Assembly: GCA_030065735.1 (NCBI GenBank)
Contig: JASJDD010000025.1
Location: forward strand, 1 to 32,181
Source of the DNA: Crocosphaera sp.
GTDB taxonomy: Bacteria > Cyanobacteriota > Cyanobacteriia > Cyanobacteriales > Microcystaceae
DNA length: 32,181 bases
Direction of reading: 5' to 3'
Part shown: in pieces, positions 6,993 to 15,886 of the stretch
Numbering within the stretch: the stretch's first letter is position 1
How the letters are laid out: each line of letters opens with the position of its first letter
Position numbers and translations under genes: made by a program
The notes under the pieces: model-generated
Databases searched by the model: none
What the model was told of the DNA's origin: nothing
Seen by the model: the letters and a program-made list of their open reading frames with translations, nothing else

Positions 6993-8717
6993 TTAGCTAG
7001 GGTAAAATTTTACTTTTGAATGATTGCCAGAAAATTTATTTTTTAAAGTCCCAACAATTCCTAACATCATTAACCCTAAAATAAAGCTAGGTTCAGGGGT
7101 TGTCACAGAATAGATAGAAGTGTTACCACTTTCTTCATTCGTTAACACTAATAAAGGTTTATTATTAGGACTATCTTGAGGGGAGATAAATAATAATCCT
7201 TCGGGACTTAAATCTCCTAAAGCTGTGTCATTTTGATAGGCAATAAATTGGGGACTTAACGGATTAGTAATATCATAAACCATAAATCCGCCAATGCGCT
7301 CTAACCCGATAAACCCATAGGTACGATTGCCAATCACTCCCACTGTTACCCCTTCGGGTTCGGGTCCTTTATTATCACTGCGACTATCAAAACTATCAGG
7401 GGTTACATCTCGGTTAGCATTAAAAATATCAGGGAATAAAGCAGCAGTAATTTGCTCCAAATCATCCCCACTATCAAATACTAATTCTCCGTTACTATTC
7501 CAAATAGAAAAAGAACGGGTTCCGAAAGCATAAAGTTCATCAAAATCACCATCCTCATCCGGATCTCCAAGGGTATTAGTAACATTAAGACGGCCTATAT
7601 TTTCATCTTCTTGTAATTCAGCCGCATTAGGAAAAGCTTCTGGATCAAGGATTAAATCTTTAACCCTTGATTCTTCGTTAAAAATAATCCCTTCCTCATC
7701 ATCAGGAGGTGGTAAAACATCGTCATCTGTAGGACGAACACGAGCATCTCCTTCGTTAGCAGTGATATAATAAACTTCGTCTTCCACCTCAAAAGAGGCA
7801 ATCGCATCAGGTTGATACATCCCCAAAATTGGCCAATTTTGGATGTTGATCCTATCATCCCTATCACTCGCATCTAAACCATTGTTGGGTAAACTATGGT
7901 CTTTAAAACCGAGAGGAAGAACATGATTAACCACTGCATTAGCAATATCAACAACAGCAAAGGCGTTATTTTCCTGCAAAGTAACAACAGCAGTTTCTCC
8001 ATCAGGGGAAATGGCGATGTATTCGGGTTCAAAATCTTGAGAAGCTGAAGCATCTATCCCTGAAGCATTGACCCCAAAAATTCTCACACCATTAGCTCTT
8101 AAAGTGGCTTCCTGTCCATTAAATGCGGTAAAACTAGCGGTACTAACGTTGCTTTGGTTTAAACCAGCAATACCACCTGAAAGATCAATAATGCTAATGG
8201 AACCTTCTGGATCAACCGTATACGCTTCATTGGGTTCCCCTTCATTAGCCACTAAGACTTTTGAACCATCTGGGGTAAAGGTTAACATATCGGGTAATGC
8301 CCCAACAGTAACACTATTGAGAGGATTTCCAGTAACATCAAAGAAGGCAACTGTACCTGGATCTGTTATGGTATTAGCTTCAATTGCAGTAGCTACAATG
8401 CCATTTTTTACGGCAACACTATTGACTCCGCCACCAAAAGAAGTTAAGTTGATGGAATTAACTAAGAAGGGGTTTTTCGGATTAGTAATACTGATGATGT
8501 CTATCTGATTATTAGCAGTATTGGTGACAAATAACTGTTGAGTGATGGGGTCATAGCTTGCGATTTCAGCACCAGCTTCTAGTCCAGTTTCAAAACTTCC
8601 GAGACGGGTGATATTTAAAGCATTAGCTGAGGGAACACAAACCCCTAAAAATAAAGTAGCAGGAATTACAGTAAAAGCAAACTGTTTGATGGATTGAGAG
8701 GCTATAGAAACAAGCAT
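6993..8717 (-). CDS. choice-of-anchor I family protein with PEP-CTERM sorting signal
   Basis: Predicted exported beta-propeller-like protein of 574 residues. Residues 1-34 are a signal peptide ending in PSANA. The body resembles the choice-of-anchor I/alkaline-phosphatase-like beta-propeller family, with repeated units such as GSKVLVANEGEPNEAY, ISIIDLSGG and FEPEYIAISPDGETAVVTLQENNA, plus acidic stretches (DPDEDGDFDELYAFGTR). The C-terminus has PEP (in TTPEPS), a hydrophobic helix and a basic tail, the PEP-CTERM signal recognised by exosortase. This predicts sorting to the surface or extracellular matrix. Substrate and activity are unknown. The ATG at 8717 gives a normal signal peptide. It is convergent with rsr and has no clear operon partner. 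Confidence 0.88.
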   Translation of the reverse strand: MLVSIASQSIKQFAFTVIPATLFLGVCVPSANALNITRLGSFETGLEAGAEIASYDPITQQLFVTNTANNQIDIISITNPKNPFLVNSINLTSFGGGVNSVAVKNGIVATAIEANTITDPGTVAFFDVTGNPLNSVTVGALPDMLTFTPDGSKVLVANEGEPNEAYTVDPEGSISIIDLSGGIAGLNQSNVSTASFTAFNGQEATLRANGVRIFGVNASGIDASASQDFEPEYIAISPDGETAVVTLQENNAFAVVDIANAVVNHVLPLGFKDHSLPNNGLDASDRDDRINIQNWPILGMYQPDAIASFEVEDEVYYITANEGDARVRPTDDDVLPPPDDEEGIIFNEESRVKDLILDPEAFPNAAELQEDENIGRLNVTNTLGDPDEDGDFDELYAFGTRSFSIWNSNGELVFDSGDDLEQITAALFPDIFNANRDVTPDSFDSRSDNKGPEPEGVTVGVIGNRTYGFIGLERIGGFMVYDITNPLSPQFIAYQNDTALGDLSPEGLLFISPQDSPNNKPLLVLTNEESGNTSIYSVTTPEPSFILGLMMLGIVGTLKNKFSGNHSKVKFYPS

Positions 8718-8909
8718 ATTCTAGATAATAGATTGTAAAACTACATTGTGAGTATTAAATCATATTAACCTTGAGTTTTTGAAGAAAATTTCTCTAATAC
8801 CTCATTCATCATCCTATCTTAATCAAACCATAACTATTATATGACCAAGATTCATGTTGGTTAAGTAAATCCTAAGCTAAGTTAACTAATAATTTAGATG
8901 TTTACCGTA
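8718..8909. other. intergenic gap without recognised gene
   Basis: An AT-rich gap of 192 bp between the PEP-CTERM gene and the end of the PepSY-type gene. I see no long open frame, RNA or strong hairpin with a T run. The part next to 8717 probably holds the promoter of the PEP-CTERM gene. Confidence 0.4.
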
Positions 8910-9188
8910 TTAGTTACGAGGACGAGTTTGTAACCACATTAGAATCCCTGTTACTCCTAACATTAACAAACCAAAACCATTGAAAAAGGGGTAAATCATT
9001 TCTAAGTTAATGCGTCCAAATTTTCCCCGATGTAATTCTAGTAACCAGATAAAATTATCAGCATTTCCTGTTACCACTGCGATTTGGAATAGGGTTCCTG
9101 TAATAACAGTTAAAAGTAAAGGAAAAATTATCAAAGGTGCAAATTTATAATGCAGTTGACGTAAATAAATTGTATTTATTCGGTTCAT
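8910..9188 (-). CDS. small PepSY-associated membrane protein
   Basis: Predicted inner-membrane protein of 92 residues with two transmembrane segments (about residues 15-36 and 66-86). The opening LRQLHYKFAPLIIFPLLLTVITGTLFQI, the LLELHRGKFG stretch and the C-terminal GVTGILMWLQTR match the first and last helices of PepSY-associated TM proteins, which often accompany iron- or copper-related reductases and receptors. It is much shorter than full PepSY_TM proteins, which have about 350-500 residues, so it is a minimal version of the fold. The start overlaps the stop of the His-rich gene upstream by 4 nt, so the two are translationally coupled. A role in metal handling is inference. Confidence 0.75.
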   Translation of the reverse strand: MNRINTIYLRQLHYKFAPLIIFPLLLTVITGTLFQIAVVTGNADNFIWLLELHRGKFGRINLEMIYPFFNGFGLLMLGVTGILMWLQTRPRN

Positions 9189-9556
9189 AATGATTCTTGT
9201 TGATGTATTTTTTGTTTAATTATTTTTAAGATAATAGGATTGGCAAGCAGCAATAAAAAGATTATTTCTGATGTTTTGGAAATAAAATTATATTGGTTTG
9301 TTTTTGGCAAAGTAACATCAATAATTTGAGTTTCTGTTTGTTGAGATGCTTGAGTTTCAGGAGTTGGAGAAGATTGTATATTTTCTTCAGTGATGTTGCT
9401 CTTTTCAGGTTCTATTTTTGTGCTTTTGGGTTCAGGTTTCCCATGATCATGACCACTATGAGCTAAAATAAGTTTAATAGGTGAAACTAATATCATTAAA
9501 CCAATAATGGTAAGAGTAATGGTTATTTTTTTGCTGGTTAATCGATTCATAAGCAT
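9185..9556 (-). CDS. hypothetical membrane protein with His-rich periplasmic motif
   Basis: Predicted 123-residue protein. An N-terminal hydrophobic segment (residues about 12-32) ends at LILAHSGHDHGKPEP, placing a HxxHxH metal-binding-like cluster just outside the membrane. A low-complexity Pro/Glu/Thr/Gln linker follows, then a second hydrophobic segment (about 97-112) and a short basic tail. I do not recognise a named family. ATG 9556 has AAAGGA about 9 nt upstream. It overlaps the PepSY-type gene by 4 nt, so the pair forms an operon. The His cluster next to the membrane together with a PepSY partner suggests copper, zinc or iron binding, which is inference. Confidence 0.7.
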   Translation of the reverse strand: MLMNRLTSKKITITLTIIGLMILVSPIKLILAHSGHDHGKPEPKSTKIEPEKSNITEENIQSSPTPETQASQQTETQIIDVTLPKTNQYNFISKTSEIIFLLLLANPIILKIIKQKIHQQESL

Positions 9557-9973
9557 TAAAAGTTTTCCTTTGCACTATTTTATCATAAAATTTTTATTTC
9601 AATGTAGTAATGAAGGGAACTATTGAAGTGAAAAAGGAGATACTGCGTCAGGAATAACTGTTGCAAATGAACAACAATATTTAATGGTAATAGGAGATTT
9701 CATAAACCTAGATAAAACTAGACAAACTTCGTTTTTTGAGTTTAACCTTTTAGGGGTTTAACACTGTTATACCAATTCTGCAATGTAAGACTACAGATCA
9801 AGATTATTCCTCCCCCCACACCTCCCACACCTCCCACACTTCCTCATCTGTAGCCAACTTTAAGGAAAATGGTATTAAACCCCTACGGGATGTTTAGTTT
9901 CATGACACAATTCTCAACAGTTATTATCCTGTAATTAACTAAATTAGCTGAAACAATCTAATCTAATACTTCA
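9557..9973. other. intergenic region of about 420 bp
   Basis: No convincing gene. It contains a miniature inverted-repeat element (9751-9885) and a short tandem array of the unit CTCCCACAC at about 9816-9841, inside the element. Confidence 0.5.
9751..9885. repeat. MITE-like element with 11-bp terminal inverted repeats
   Basis: TAGGGGTTTAA (9751-9761) and TTAAACCCCTA (9875-9885) are perfect inverted ends. An inner pair continues them imperfectly: ATACCA near 9770 and TGGTAT at 9870-9875. The 113-bp interior has no open frame and carries the CTCCCACAC tandem repeats. Length and inverted ends fit a non-autonomous miniature transposable element. No target duplication was identified. Confidence 0.5.
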
Positions 9974-11152
9974 TTAATCTCTTTCGGTTACATTCCAAGC
10001 AGCCTTATTGTGATAGAAGAAATCGAAATAAATAGGAAGTTTCCAAAGAATATATTTAGGAATAGAAAATAACATCATGACAGGTATAATATGACGACCA
10101 TATCTGTACCAACTTCCTGCAATTGCTATGAACAAAAGAAATCCCTCTCCTAAAAGTAGCCAAAATGAATAATTTATCCAACCCATGACGAGGCCAATTA
10201 AGGACAGACTTATAGAACTAAACCATAAGATAACAAGAATTGATAGAGGAGGAATAGCTAACTCTAAAGCTAGTGTCAATAATTCTAAACGCTTTTGTTT
10301 GATAGAAGCAATTAGTACACGAGGAACTTGATAAAAAATTTGATATAAATGACCATGTTCCCAACGAGAACGCTGACTTTTTCCATCATCATTTTGCATC
10401 AATCTTCCAATTACTTTTGCTTCAGGACAATAGGAAGGTGAATAATCAAGCATAGCCAAATCCACTGATAACTGCATATCATCCACGGTTTGACCATTAG
10501 CGGTTGAAACTTGCGAAATAATTGACCAAGGAAAAGCCATTCCTGAACCATTTAATAAACAAGGACTATTTAGTTGTTTCAGTCCATAGGAACGAACAAG
10601 ATTTTTAACAACAATAGCAAAGGCAGAAATTCGATCTTTAACGGAACAATCGGCATTTGTTTCCATCAAATAAGTACCTTGTATTGGCCTTTGTTGAATA
10701 TAAGATGATACAACAAGAGAATCAAGAGATTTAGGTTCAAGGATACAATCACTATCTAAAATAACAACAATTTCAGGAGGATTAGCTGCTAAATATTTAA
10801 GTCCATAATCAATAGCATATCCCTTTCCTCGTTGTTGATTATTATATCTTTCTATGACAGTTAATCCCTTTTCTTTAACTATATGTGCAGTATTATCTAT
10901 ACAGTTATCTGCTATAACAATAACCTCGTCATTAGAAGTCAATTGAGGAAGTAAACTATTAAGACATTGAGTAATTACTTTAGCTTCATTATGAGCAGGA
11001 ATTAAAATGGTTGCAGAGGGTCTAATTGATTGCTCAAGATAACGGTTAGATTGAGAAGGAAACAACGTTGCTAAAAATTCAAGCAGTAAAAACCCAATCG
11101 GAATGAATAAAATGAAGGCAAATAACATTAAAGAGTATTCTAAAAAAAACAT
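9974..11152 (-). CDS. membrane-anchored family 2 glycosyltransferase
   Basis: Predicted processive or polymer-type GT2 enzyme of 392 residues. An N-terminal transmembrane helix (about 7-30) precedes the GT-A domain: ATILIPAHNEAKVITQCLNS, then NDEVIVIADNCIDNT, the metal-binding DSD (in VVILDSDCILEP), DDMQL, and a QRSRW motif typical of the cellulose synthase/hyaluronan synthase group. Two or three transmembrane helices follow (about 290-370). It probably transfers sugar from a nucleotide sugar to a cell-surface polysaccharide. Sugar and product are unknown. ATG 11152 opens directly into the first helix. It stands alone between two gaps of over 400 bp. Confidence 0.88.
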   Translation of the reverse strand: MFFLEYSLMLFAFILFIPIGFLLLEFLATLFPSQSNRYLEQSIRPSATILIPAHNEAKVITQCLNSLLPQLTSNDEVIVIADNCIDNTAHIVKEKGLTVIERYNNQQRGKGYAIDYGLKYLAANPPEIVVILDSDCILEPKSLDSLVVSSYIQQRPIQGTYLMETNADCSVKDRISAFAIVVKNLVRSYGLKQLNSPCLLNGSGMAFPWSIISQVSTANGQTVDDMQLSVDLAMLDYSPSYCPEAKVIGRLMQNDDGKSQRSRWEHGHLYQIFYQVPRVLIASIKQKRLELLTLALELAIPPLSILVILWFSSISLSLIGLVMGWINYSFWLLLGEGFLLFIAIAGSWYRYGRHIIPVMMLFSIPKYILWKLPIYFDFFYHNKAAWNVTERD

Positions 11153-11609
11153 AAAATTATACTAGATTCAGTTAAGTGAGCTTGACAAAAGCATACAAAT
11201 GGATTATACATCACTTTTGATTTTATAACCTAAATTTTAGAAATAAATTTTTTTCGTTGTTTATCGCTATAAATTCAAGATAATCAAAGAAATTTGTTAA
11301 TGATTACTATATTTGTTCATAAATCACTTTTTATGGTATGGTCATGAGTTTAAAAAAAGTTAACAATAAGATAAAATCCGAGGTTTATGAGAAGATAGAA
11401 AATAGAAATTCTTAATCTGTTGTTAAACTTGCAAATTAGCCCTATTGAAATGTTATTTCATCAAATATAGCGTTTCTCGGACTCATGAGGTACACCTAAT
11501 ATTTAACTCCCGACTCGGAGACTCGGAGACTCCTAAAACTAGAAAAGTTTGTACCTCACAAGTATGGTAACTGCTATAGTACGTTATTATTTTGACTCCA
11601 AAACCTAAA
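11153..11609. other. intergenic region of about 450 bp with short repeats
   Basis: Divergent promoter region between the glycosyltransferase and prolyl oligopeptidase genes. It has an inverted repeat TGAGGTAC (11486-11493) / GTACCTCA (11551-11558). Between the arms are three direct copies of GACTCGGA-like sequence (about 11512-11530). No gene is seen. Confidence 0.5.
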
Positions 11610-13673
11610 ATGTCACCTAATTTTTCTTATCCAACCACCCCCCAACAAGACGTTACTGATGTTTATCATGGTATAAAAATAAAAGATCCCTATCGTTGGT
11701 TAGAAAACCCTGACTCAGAGGAAACCCAAGCATGGATTATAGCACAAAATAAACTGACTTTTGACTATTTATCCACCATTTCAGCAAGAGAAAAAATAAA
11801 AGAAAGATTAACCAAACTGTGGGATTATGAAAAGTATGGTATTCCTTTTAAAAAATCAGAAAGATACTTTTATTTTAAAAATAATGGCTTACAAAATCAA
11901 AGTGTTTTATATACCCTTAAAAATCTTGAAGATGAACCCATTATCTTGTTAGATCCTAACACATTATCTGAAGATGGAACCGTCGCTTTATCTGGTTTAT
12001 CCATCTCAGAAAATGGCCAATATTTAGCCTACGGTTTATCCACATCAGGATCAGATTGGGTAGAATGGAAAGTAAGAGAAATAGAAACAGGAAAAGACTT
12101 ATCAGATCATCTCAAATGGACTAAGTTTACAGGGACATCTTGGACAAAAGATCATCAAGGTTTCTTCTATAGTCGTTATGATGAACCCGAGGAAAAAACA
12201 AAACTAGAAGACAAAAACTATTATCAAAAACTTTACTATCATCTCTTAGGAAATTCCCAAAATGACGATATTTTAATCTATCAACGTTCTGATGAAAAAG
12301 AATGGGGTTTTAGTGGAAAAGTAACCGAAGACGGACAATATTTAGTGATCAGTGTTTGGAAAGGAACCGATTCTAAAAATCTCGTTTTTTATAAAGATTT
12401 AACCCAAGAAAATTCCCAAGTTATTGAACTTATCAATGAATTTGAAGCAGACTATAGCTTCATTAATAATGAGGGTTCAATGTTTTATTTTCGGACTGAT
12501 TTAAACGCCCCAAAAGGCAAAGTTATTGCTATTAACATTAATAACTCCAATAAAGAAAACTGGCAAGAAATCATCTCGGAAAGTGAAGAAACTTTAGGAG
12601 GGGTTGGTATTTTAAATAATCAATTTGTTTGTGATTATCTTCAAGATGCAAAATCTGCCATCAAAATTTATGATTTACAAGGTAATTTTATCCGAAACGT
12701 AAGCTTACCTGGAATTGGTTCAGCAGGGGGCTTTAACGGTAAAAAAGAAGACACAGAAACCTTTTATTCTTTTACCAGTTTCACCACTCCTACTACGATC
12801 TATCGCTATGACATGATAACAGGAAAAAGTAGCATTTTTCGTCAACCGACTGTAGACTTTAACCCTGATGATTATCAAATAAAACAAGTGTTTTATGAGA
12901 GTAAAGACGGAACCAAAGTTCCTATGTTCATTACCCATAAAAAAGGCTTAAACCTCAATAGAAATCACCCTACTTATCTTTACGGTTATGGTGGTTTTAA
13001 TGTTTCTTTAACTCCCAGTTTCTCCATTAGTAATCTCGTTTGGATGGAAATAGGAGGGGTTTATGCTGTTGCTAACCTAAGAGGAGGTAGAGAATATGGT
13101 GAAACATGGCACCAAGCCGGGATGAAAGATAAGAAACAAAATGTCTTTGATGACTTCATTACTGCTGCTGAATGGTTAATTAAAAATAACTATACTTCCT
13201 CCCAAAAATTAGCCATTGGAGGCGGGAGTAACGGCGGTTTATTAGTGGGTGCTTGTATGACACAGAAACCAAATTTATTTGCTGCTGCATTGCCCGCAGT
13301 GGGAGTTTTGGATATGCTACGTTTTCATCAATTTACAATCGGTTGGGCTTGGTGTCCAGAGTATGGAAGTTCCGAAAACGAAGAAGAATTTAAAACACTT
13401 TTAGCTTATTCTCCTTTACATAATTTAACACCAAATATGGCTTATCCTGCTACGATGATTACCACAGCCGATCACGATGATCGTGTGGTTCCAGCACATA
13501 GTTTTAAGTTTGCAGCAGCCTTACAAAATGCTCATAATGGAGAGAAACCCGTCTTAATTCGTATTGAAACAAAAGCCGGTCACGGTGCAGGAAAACCTAC
13601 CACAAAAGTAATAGAAGAAATTGCTGATAAGTGGGCTTTTTTAGTTGATAATTTAGACATCAATATGGTATAA
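11610..13673 (+). CDS. prolyl oligopeptidase (S9A family serine peptidase)
   Basis: Cleaves short peptides after proline; cytosolic. The 687 residues match the family. The start YPTTPQQDVTDVYHGIKIKDPYRWLE is the classic N-terminal segment, the seven-bladed propeller covers about residues 70-425, and the C-terminal alpha/beta hydrolase carries the triad. The nucleophile is in GGGSNGG (S540), the Asp is in ADHDDRVVP, and the His is in AGHGAGKP near the C-terminus. There is no signal peptide. The ATG at 11610 is preferred to a TTG at 11592; neither has a clear ribosome binding site. The DUF3082 gene follows after 28 bp and has its own likely promoter within the end of this gene. Confidence 0.95.
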   Translation: MSPNFSYPTTPQQDVTDVYHGIKIKDPYRWLENPDSEETQAWIIAQNKLTFDYLSTISAREKIKERLTKLWDYEKYGIPFKKSERYFYFKNNGLQNQSVLYTLKNLEDEPIILLDPNTLSEDGTVALSGLSISENGQYLAYGLSTSGSDWVEWKVREIETGKDLSDHLKWTKFTGTSWTKDHQGFFYSRYDEPEEKTKLEDKNYYQKLYYHLLGNSQNDDILIYQRSDEKEWGFSGKVTEDGQYLVISVWKGTDSKNLVFYKDLTQENSQVIELINEFEADYSFINNEGSMFYFRTDLNAPKGKVIAININNSNKENWQEIISESEETLGGVGILNNQFVCDYLQDAKSAIKIYDLQGNFIRNVSLPGIGSAGGFNGKKEDTETFYSFTSFTTPTTIYRYDMITGKSSIFRQPTVDFNPDDYQIKQVFYESKDGTKVPMFITHKKGLNLNRNHPTYLYGYGGFNVSLTPSFSISNLVWMEIGGVYAVANLRGGREYGETWHQAGMKDKKQNVFDDFITAAEWLIKNNYTSSQKLAIGGGSNGGLLVGACMTQKPNLFAAALPAVGVLDMLRFHQFTIGWAWCPEYGSSENEEEFKTLLAYSPLHNLTPNMAYPATMITTADHDDRVVPAHSFKFAAALQNAHNGEKPVLIRIETKAGHGAGKPTTKVIEEIADKWAFLVDNLDINMV

Positions 13674-13674
13674 T
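13645..13674 (+). promoter_or_regulatory. promoter for the DUF3082 gene
   Basis: TTGATA (13645-13650) and TATAAT (13669-13674) are spaced by 18 bp, overlapping the end of the peptidase gene. The predicted start near 13681 is about 20 nt before the ATG at 13702. Confidence 0.5.
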
Positions 13675-13701
13675 AGGGTTGAGAATACTGGAATTCTTCC
13701 T

Positions 13702-14007
13702 ATGAGTAACCCCTTAGAAAAACCTAACCCTAAAAAGCCAACCCCTGCTAACTGTTTAATGGGAGCAACAATTTCAGGAGCGTTAGGTTATGCACTTTAT
13801 AGTCTAACCGCTTCAATTATCCAAACCTTTGCTAATAAACCCTTGACTTCTTCTAATACTTTAGTGTTAAGAATTGGCTCTTTAGTTAGAACTTTGGTGA
13901 TGGGTGTAGCTTCGTTAGGTACGTTTGTTTTTTTCTTTGTTGCGTTTGGCTTAATTTTACTAGCTATTCAATTATTATTTCAGAAAGAAGAAACAACTAA
14001 AAGCTAA
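13702..14007 (+). CDS. DUF3082 small membrane protein
   Basis: Predicted 101-residue membrane protein of a family found in cyanobacteria and plastids, function unknown. A Pro-rich soluble start (EKPNPKKPTPANCLMGATISGALGYALYSL) leads into a first hydrophobic segment (about 20-42). A second long segment (about 66-92, GVASLGTFVFFFVAFGLILLAIQLLF) is followed by a charged tail. Length and the two-helix plan fit DUF3082. It is convergent with the cytochrome gene, whose stop is 7 bp away. Confidence 0.8.
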   Translation: MSNPLEKPNPKKPTPANCLMGATISGALGYALYSLTASIIQTFANKPLTSSNTLVLRIGSLVRTLVMGVASLGTFVFFFVAFGLILLAIQLLFQKEETTKS

Positions 14008-14014
14008 ATAGCTT

Positions 14015-14362
14015 TCATGGGTTGTGCCAATTATTCTTAGCTTGTTGAAATACATATTGAGATACAACTTTAATTTCATCTTTTGTGAGTCTTTCCTCAT
14101 AAGCTGACATATTATTCTTTCCATAAGTCACTAGATTAACAATTGATTCTACTGTATCAACCTGATTTCTTTTCAAAGCCTTTAATTTTAAATTTTTGCC
14201 CCGTCGAATAATATTTTTACCGTTAGGATGACATCCAGCACAGTGAATGGTAAAAATTTTGGACCCGTCAATAACTTCTTCTGCAAGTGCTGAAGTTGGA
14301 AAAATTATCAACAGCAATACAAAAAATAGTGTAAGTAAAATCGAGTAAGTTTTCAATCTCAT
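14015..14362 (-). CDS. cytochrome c6-like protein, lumenal/periplasmic
   Basis: Predicted class I c-type cytochrome of 115 residues. The N-terminal signal peptide (hydrophobic core LLTLFFVLLLIIF, cleavage after ALA) is followed by a single haem site CAGCH and an axial Met in NNMSAY. The C-terminal helix is KDEIKVVSQYVFQQAKNNW. The mature size of about 85-90 residues fits cytochrome c6. The sequence after the haem site (HPNGKNIIRRGKNLKLKAL) differs from typical PetJ, so it may belong to a c6-like branch (c6B/c6C type) instead of being the photosystem I donor. ATG 14362 is used; a TTG 15 nt upstream would only lengthen the n-region. Confidence 0.85.
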   Translation of the reverse strand: MRLKTYSILLTLFFVLLLIIFPTSALAEEVIDGSKIFTIHCAGCHPNGKNIIRRGKNLKLKALKRNQVDTVESIVNLVTYGKNNMSAYEERLTKDEIKVVSQYVFQQAKNNWHNP

Positions 14363-14503
14363 TGACTCTAATTTCAACAGTAAAATCTTTTGTAAACCCT
14401 ATTCTTATTATTATACCAAATCTATTGAATAGATTGACCCCTTCAACCATCACATTACTCGAAACAAAAAATAGAGGAATAAATTTGCTCATTGAGATAA
14501 GAT

Positions 14504-14533
14504 AGTTGATAATTGATCAATAGATAATCAACT
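14504..14533. promoter_or_regulatory. inverted repeat in the ispH promoter region
   Basis: AGTTGAT (14504-14510) and ATCAACT (14527-14533) flank an inner palindrome TTGATCAA (14513-14520), ending 13 bp before the ispH ATG. It could be an operator or a leader hairpin. No known regulator motif is recognised. Confidence 0.35.
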
Positions 14534-14546
14534 TTACCTCATCATA

Positions 14547-15755
14547 ATGGATACAAAAGCTTTTAAACGTTCTCTACAAAAGTCTGACAACTATCACCGC
14601 AAAGGGTTTGGCCATGAAACTGAAGTCATGGGAACCATGAATACAGAGTATCAAAGTTCTCTTATTCAACAAATTCGTGAAAATAATTATCAATGGCAAG
14701 AAGGAAATGTTAAGATTAAATTGGCAGAGGCTTTTGGCTTTTGTTGGGGAGTTGAAAGGGCTGTTGCGATGGCTTACGAAACTCGTCAACATTTCCCTCA
14801 AGAAAAGATTTGGATAACCAATGAAATTATCCATAACCCCTCAGTTAATCAACGTTTATTAGAGATGAATGTTGGTTTTATTAAAGTGGTTAATGAGAGT
14901 AAAGATTTTTCAGTGGTAGAAGCAGGGGATGTGGTTATTTTACCTGCTTTTGGCGCGAGTGTAACAGAAATGCAGTTATTAAACAATAAAGGTTGCACGA
15001 TTGTTGATACAACTTGTCCATGGGTTTCTAAAGTTTGGAACTCGGTAGAAAAACATAAGAAGAAAGATTATACATCTATTATTCATGGTAAATATCGTCA
15101 TGAAGAAACCGTTGCCACCAGTTCCTTTGCGGGGACTTATTTAGTGGTTTTAAACCTCAAAGAAGCCCAATATGTGTGTGATTATATCATGAATGGGGGC
15201 AAAAAAGAGGAGTTTTTAGATAGGTTTAAAAATGCTCATTCAGAAGGATTTGATCCCGATCAAGATTTAATCCGTTTGGGTATTGCTAATCAAACAACCA
15301 TGTTAAAAAGCGAAACCGAACAAATTGGTAAACTGTTTGAAACAACGCTACTTAAAAAGTATGGGCCAACTGAATTAAATGAGCATTTCATGAGTTTTAA
15401 TACTATCTGTGATGCGACACAAGAACGTCAAGATGCGATGTTAAATTTAGTAGAAGAAGATGTTGATTTAATGGTGGTTATTGGTGGTTTTAATTCTTCT
15501 AATACCACTCATTTACAAGAAATTTCCATTGAAAAAGGAATCCCTTCCTATCATATTGATAGCGAAAAACGTATTTTACCAGGAAATAAGATTGAACATA
15601 AACCCTTAGAAAAAGAGATAGAAACTAAGGAGAATTGGTTACCTGACAGTAAAATTGTGGTTGGTGTAACCTCTGGTGCATCAACTCCTGATAAGGTAGT
15701 AGAAGCAGTTATTGAGCGCATTTTTGAGGAAAAAAATGCTGGTGTTTTAGTGTAA
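14547..15755 (+). CDS. ispH: 4-hydroxy-3-methylbut-2-enyl diphosphate reductase IspH
   Basis: Last step of the MEP pathway: reductive conversion of HMBPP to IPP and DMAPP with a [4Fe-4S] cluster. The 402 residues match the longer cyanobacterial/plant type, with an N-terminal extension [23 protein letters not shown]. The three cluster cysteines are in [18 protein letters not shown] and [10 protein letters not shown]. The HGKYRHEET and SNTTHLQEI stretches hold substrate-binding residues. The electron donor in cyanobacteria is ferredoxin. The gene is divergent from the cytochrome gene and ends just before a large inverted repeat that may act as a transcription stop. Confidence 0.97.
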   Translation: MDTKAFKRSLQKSDNYHRKGFGHETEVMGTMNTEYQSSLIQQIRENNYQWQEGNVKIKLAEAFGFCWGVERAVAMAYETRQHFPQEKIWITNEIIHNPSVNQRLLEMNVGFIKVVNESKDFSVVEAGDVVILPAFGASVTEMQLLNNKGCTIVDTTCPWVSKVWNSVEKHKKKDYTSIIHGKYRHEETVATSSFAGTYLVVLNLKEAQYVCDYIMNGGKKEEFLDRFKNAHSEGFDPDQDLIRLGIANQTTMLKSETEQIGKLFETTLLKKYGPTELNEHFMSFNTICDATQERQDAMLNLVEEDVDLMVVIGGFNSSNTTHLQEISIEKGIPSYHIDSEKRILPGNKIEHKPLEKEIETKENWLPDSKIVVGVTSGASTPDKVVEAVIERIFEEKNAGVLV

Positions 15756-15767
15756 GTTATTCTGTAG

Positions 15768-15826
15768 GGTGGGCAATTTCGACAAGTTAAAGTTTAACTG
15801 ATAAACTATTATAAAAATTGCCCACC
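15768..15826. repeat. 12-bp inverted repeat after ispH
   Basis: GGTGGGCAATTT (15768-15779) pairs perfectly with AAATTGCCCACC (15815-15826), enclosing 35 nt that contain a second inverted repeat (GTTAAA/GTTTAAC). There is no T run. It is either a terminator-like structure for ispH or a miniature dispersed element. The GGTGGG/CCCACC ends resemble the inverted repeat at 29030-29091. Confidence 0.55.
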
Positions 15827-15886
15827 TCAACTTTATTTATCCCTTAATTTATTCTAATGGGAAATTTTGAACTAATGGAGGTTAAT

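Noticed and set aside
7327-8508. Plus-strand frames inside the PEP-CTERM gene
   Set aside because: They are shadows of a long, well-supported minus-strand gene.
9816-9841. The CTCCCACAC array as a CRISPR
   Set aside because: The units are contiguous 9-mers without spacers, and no cas genes are present.
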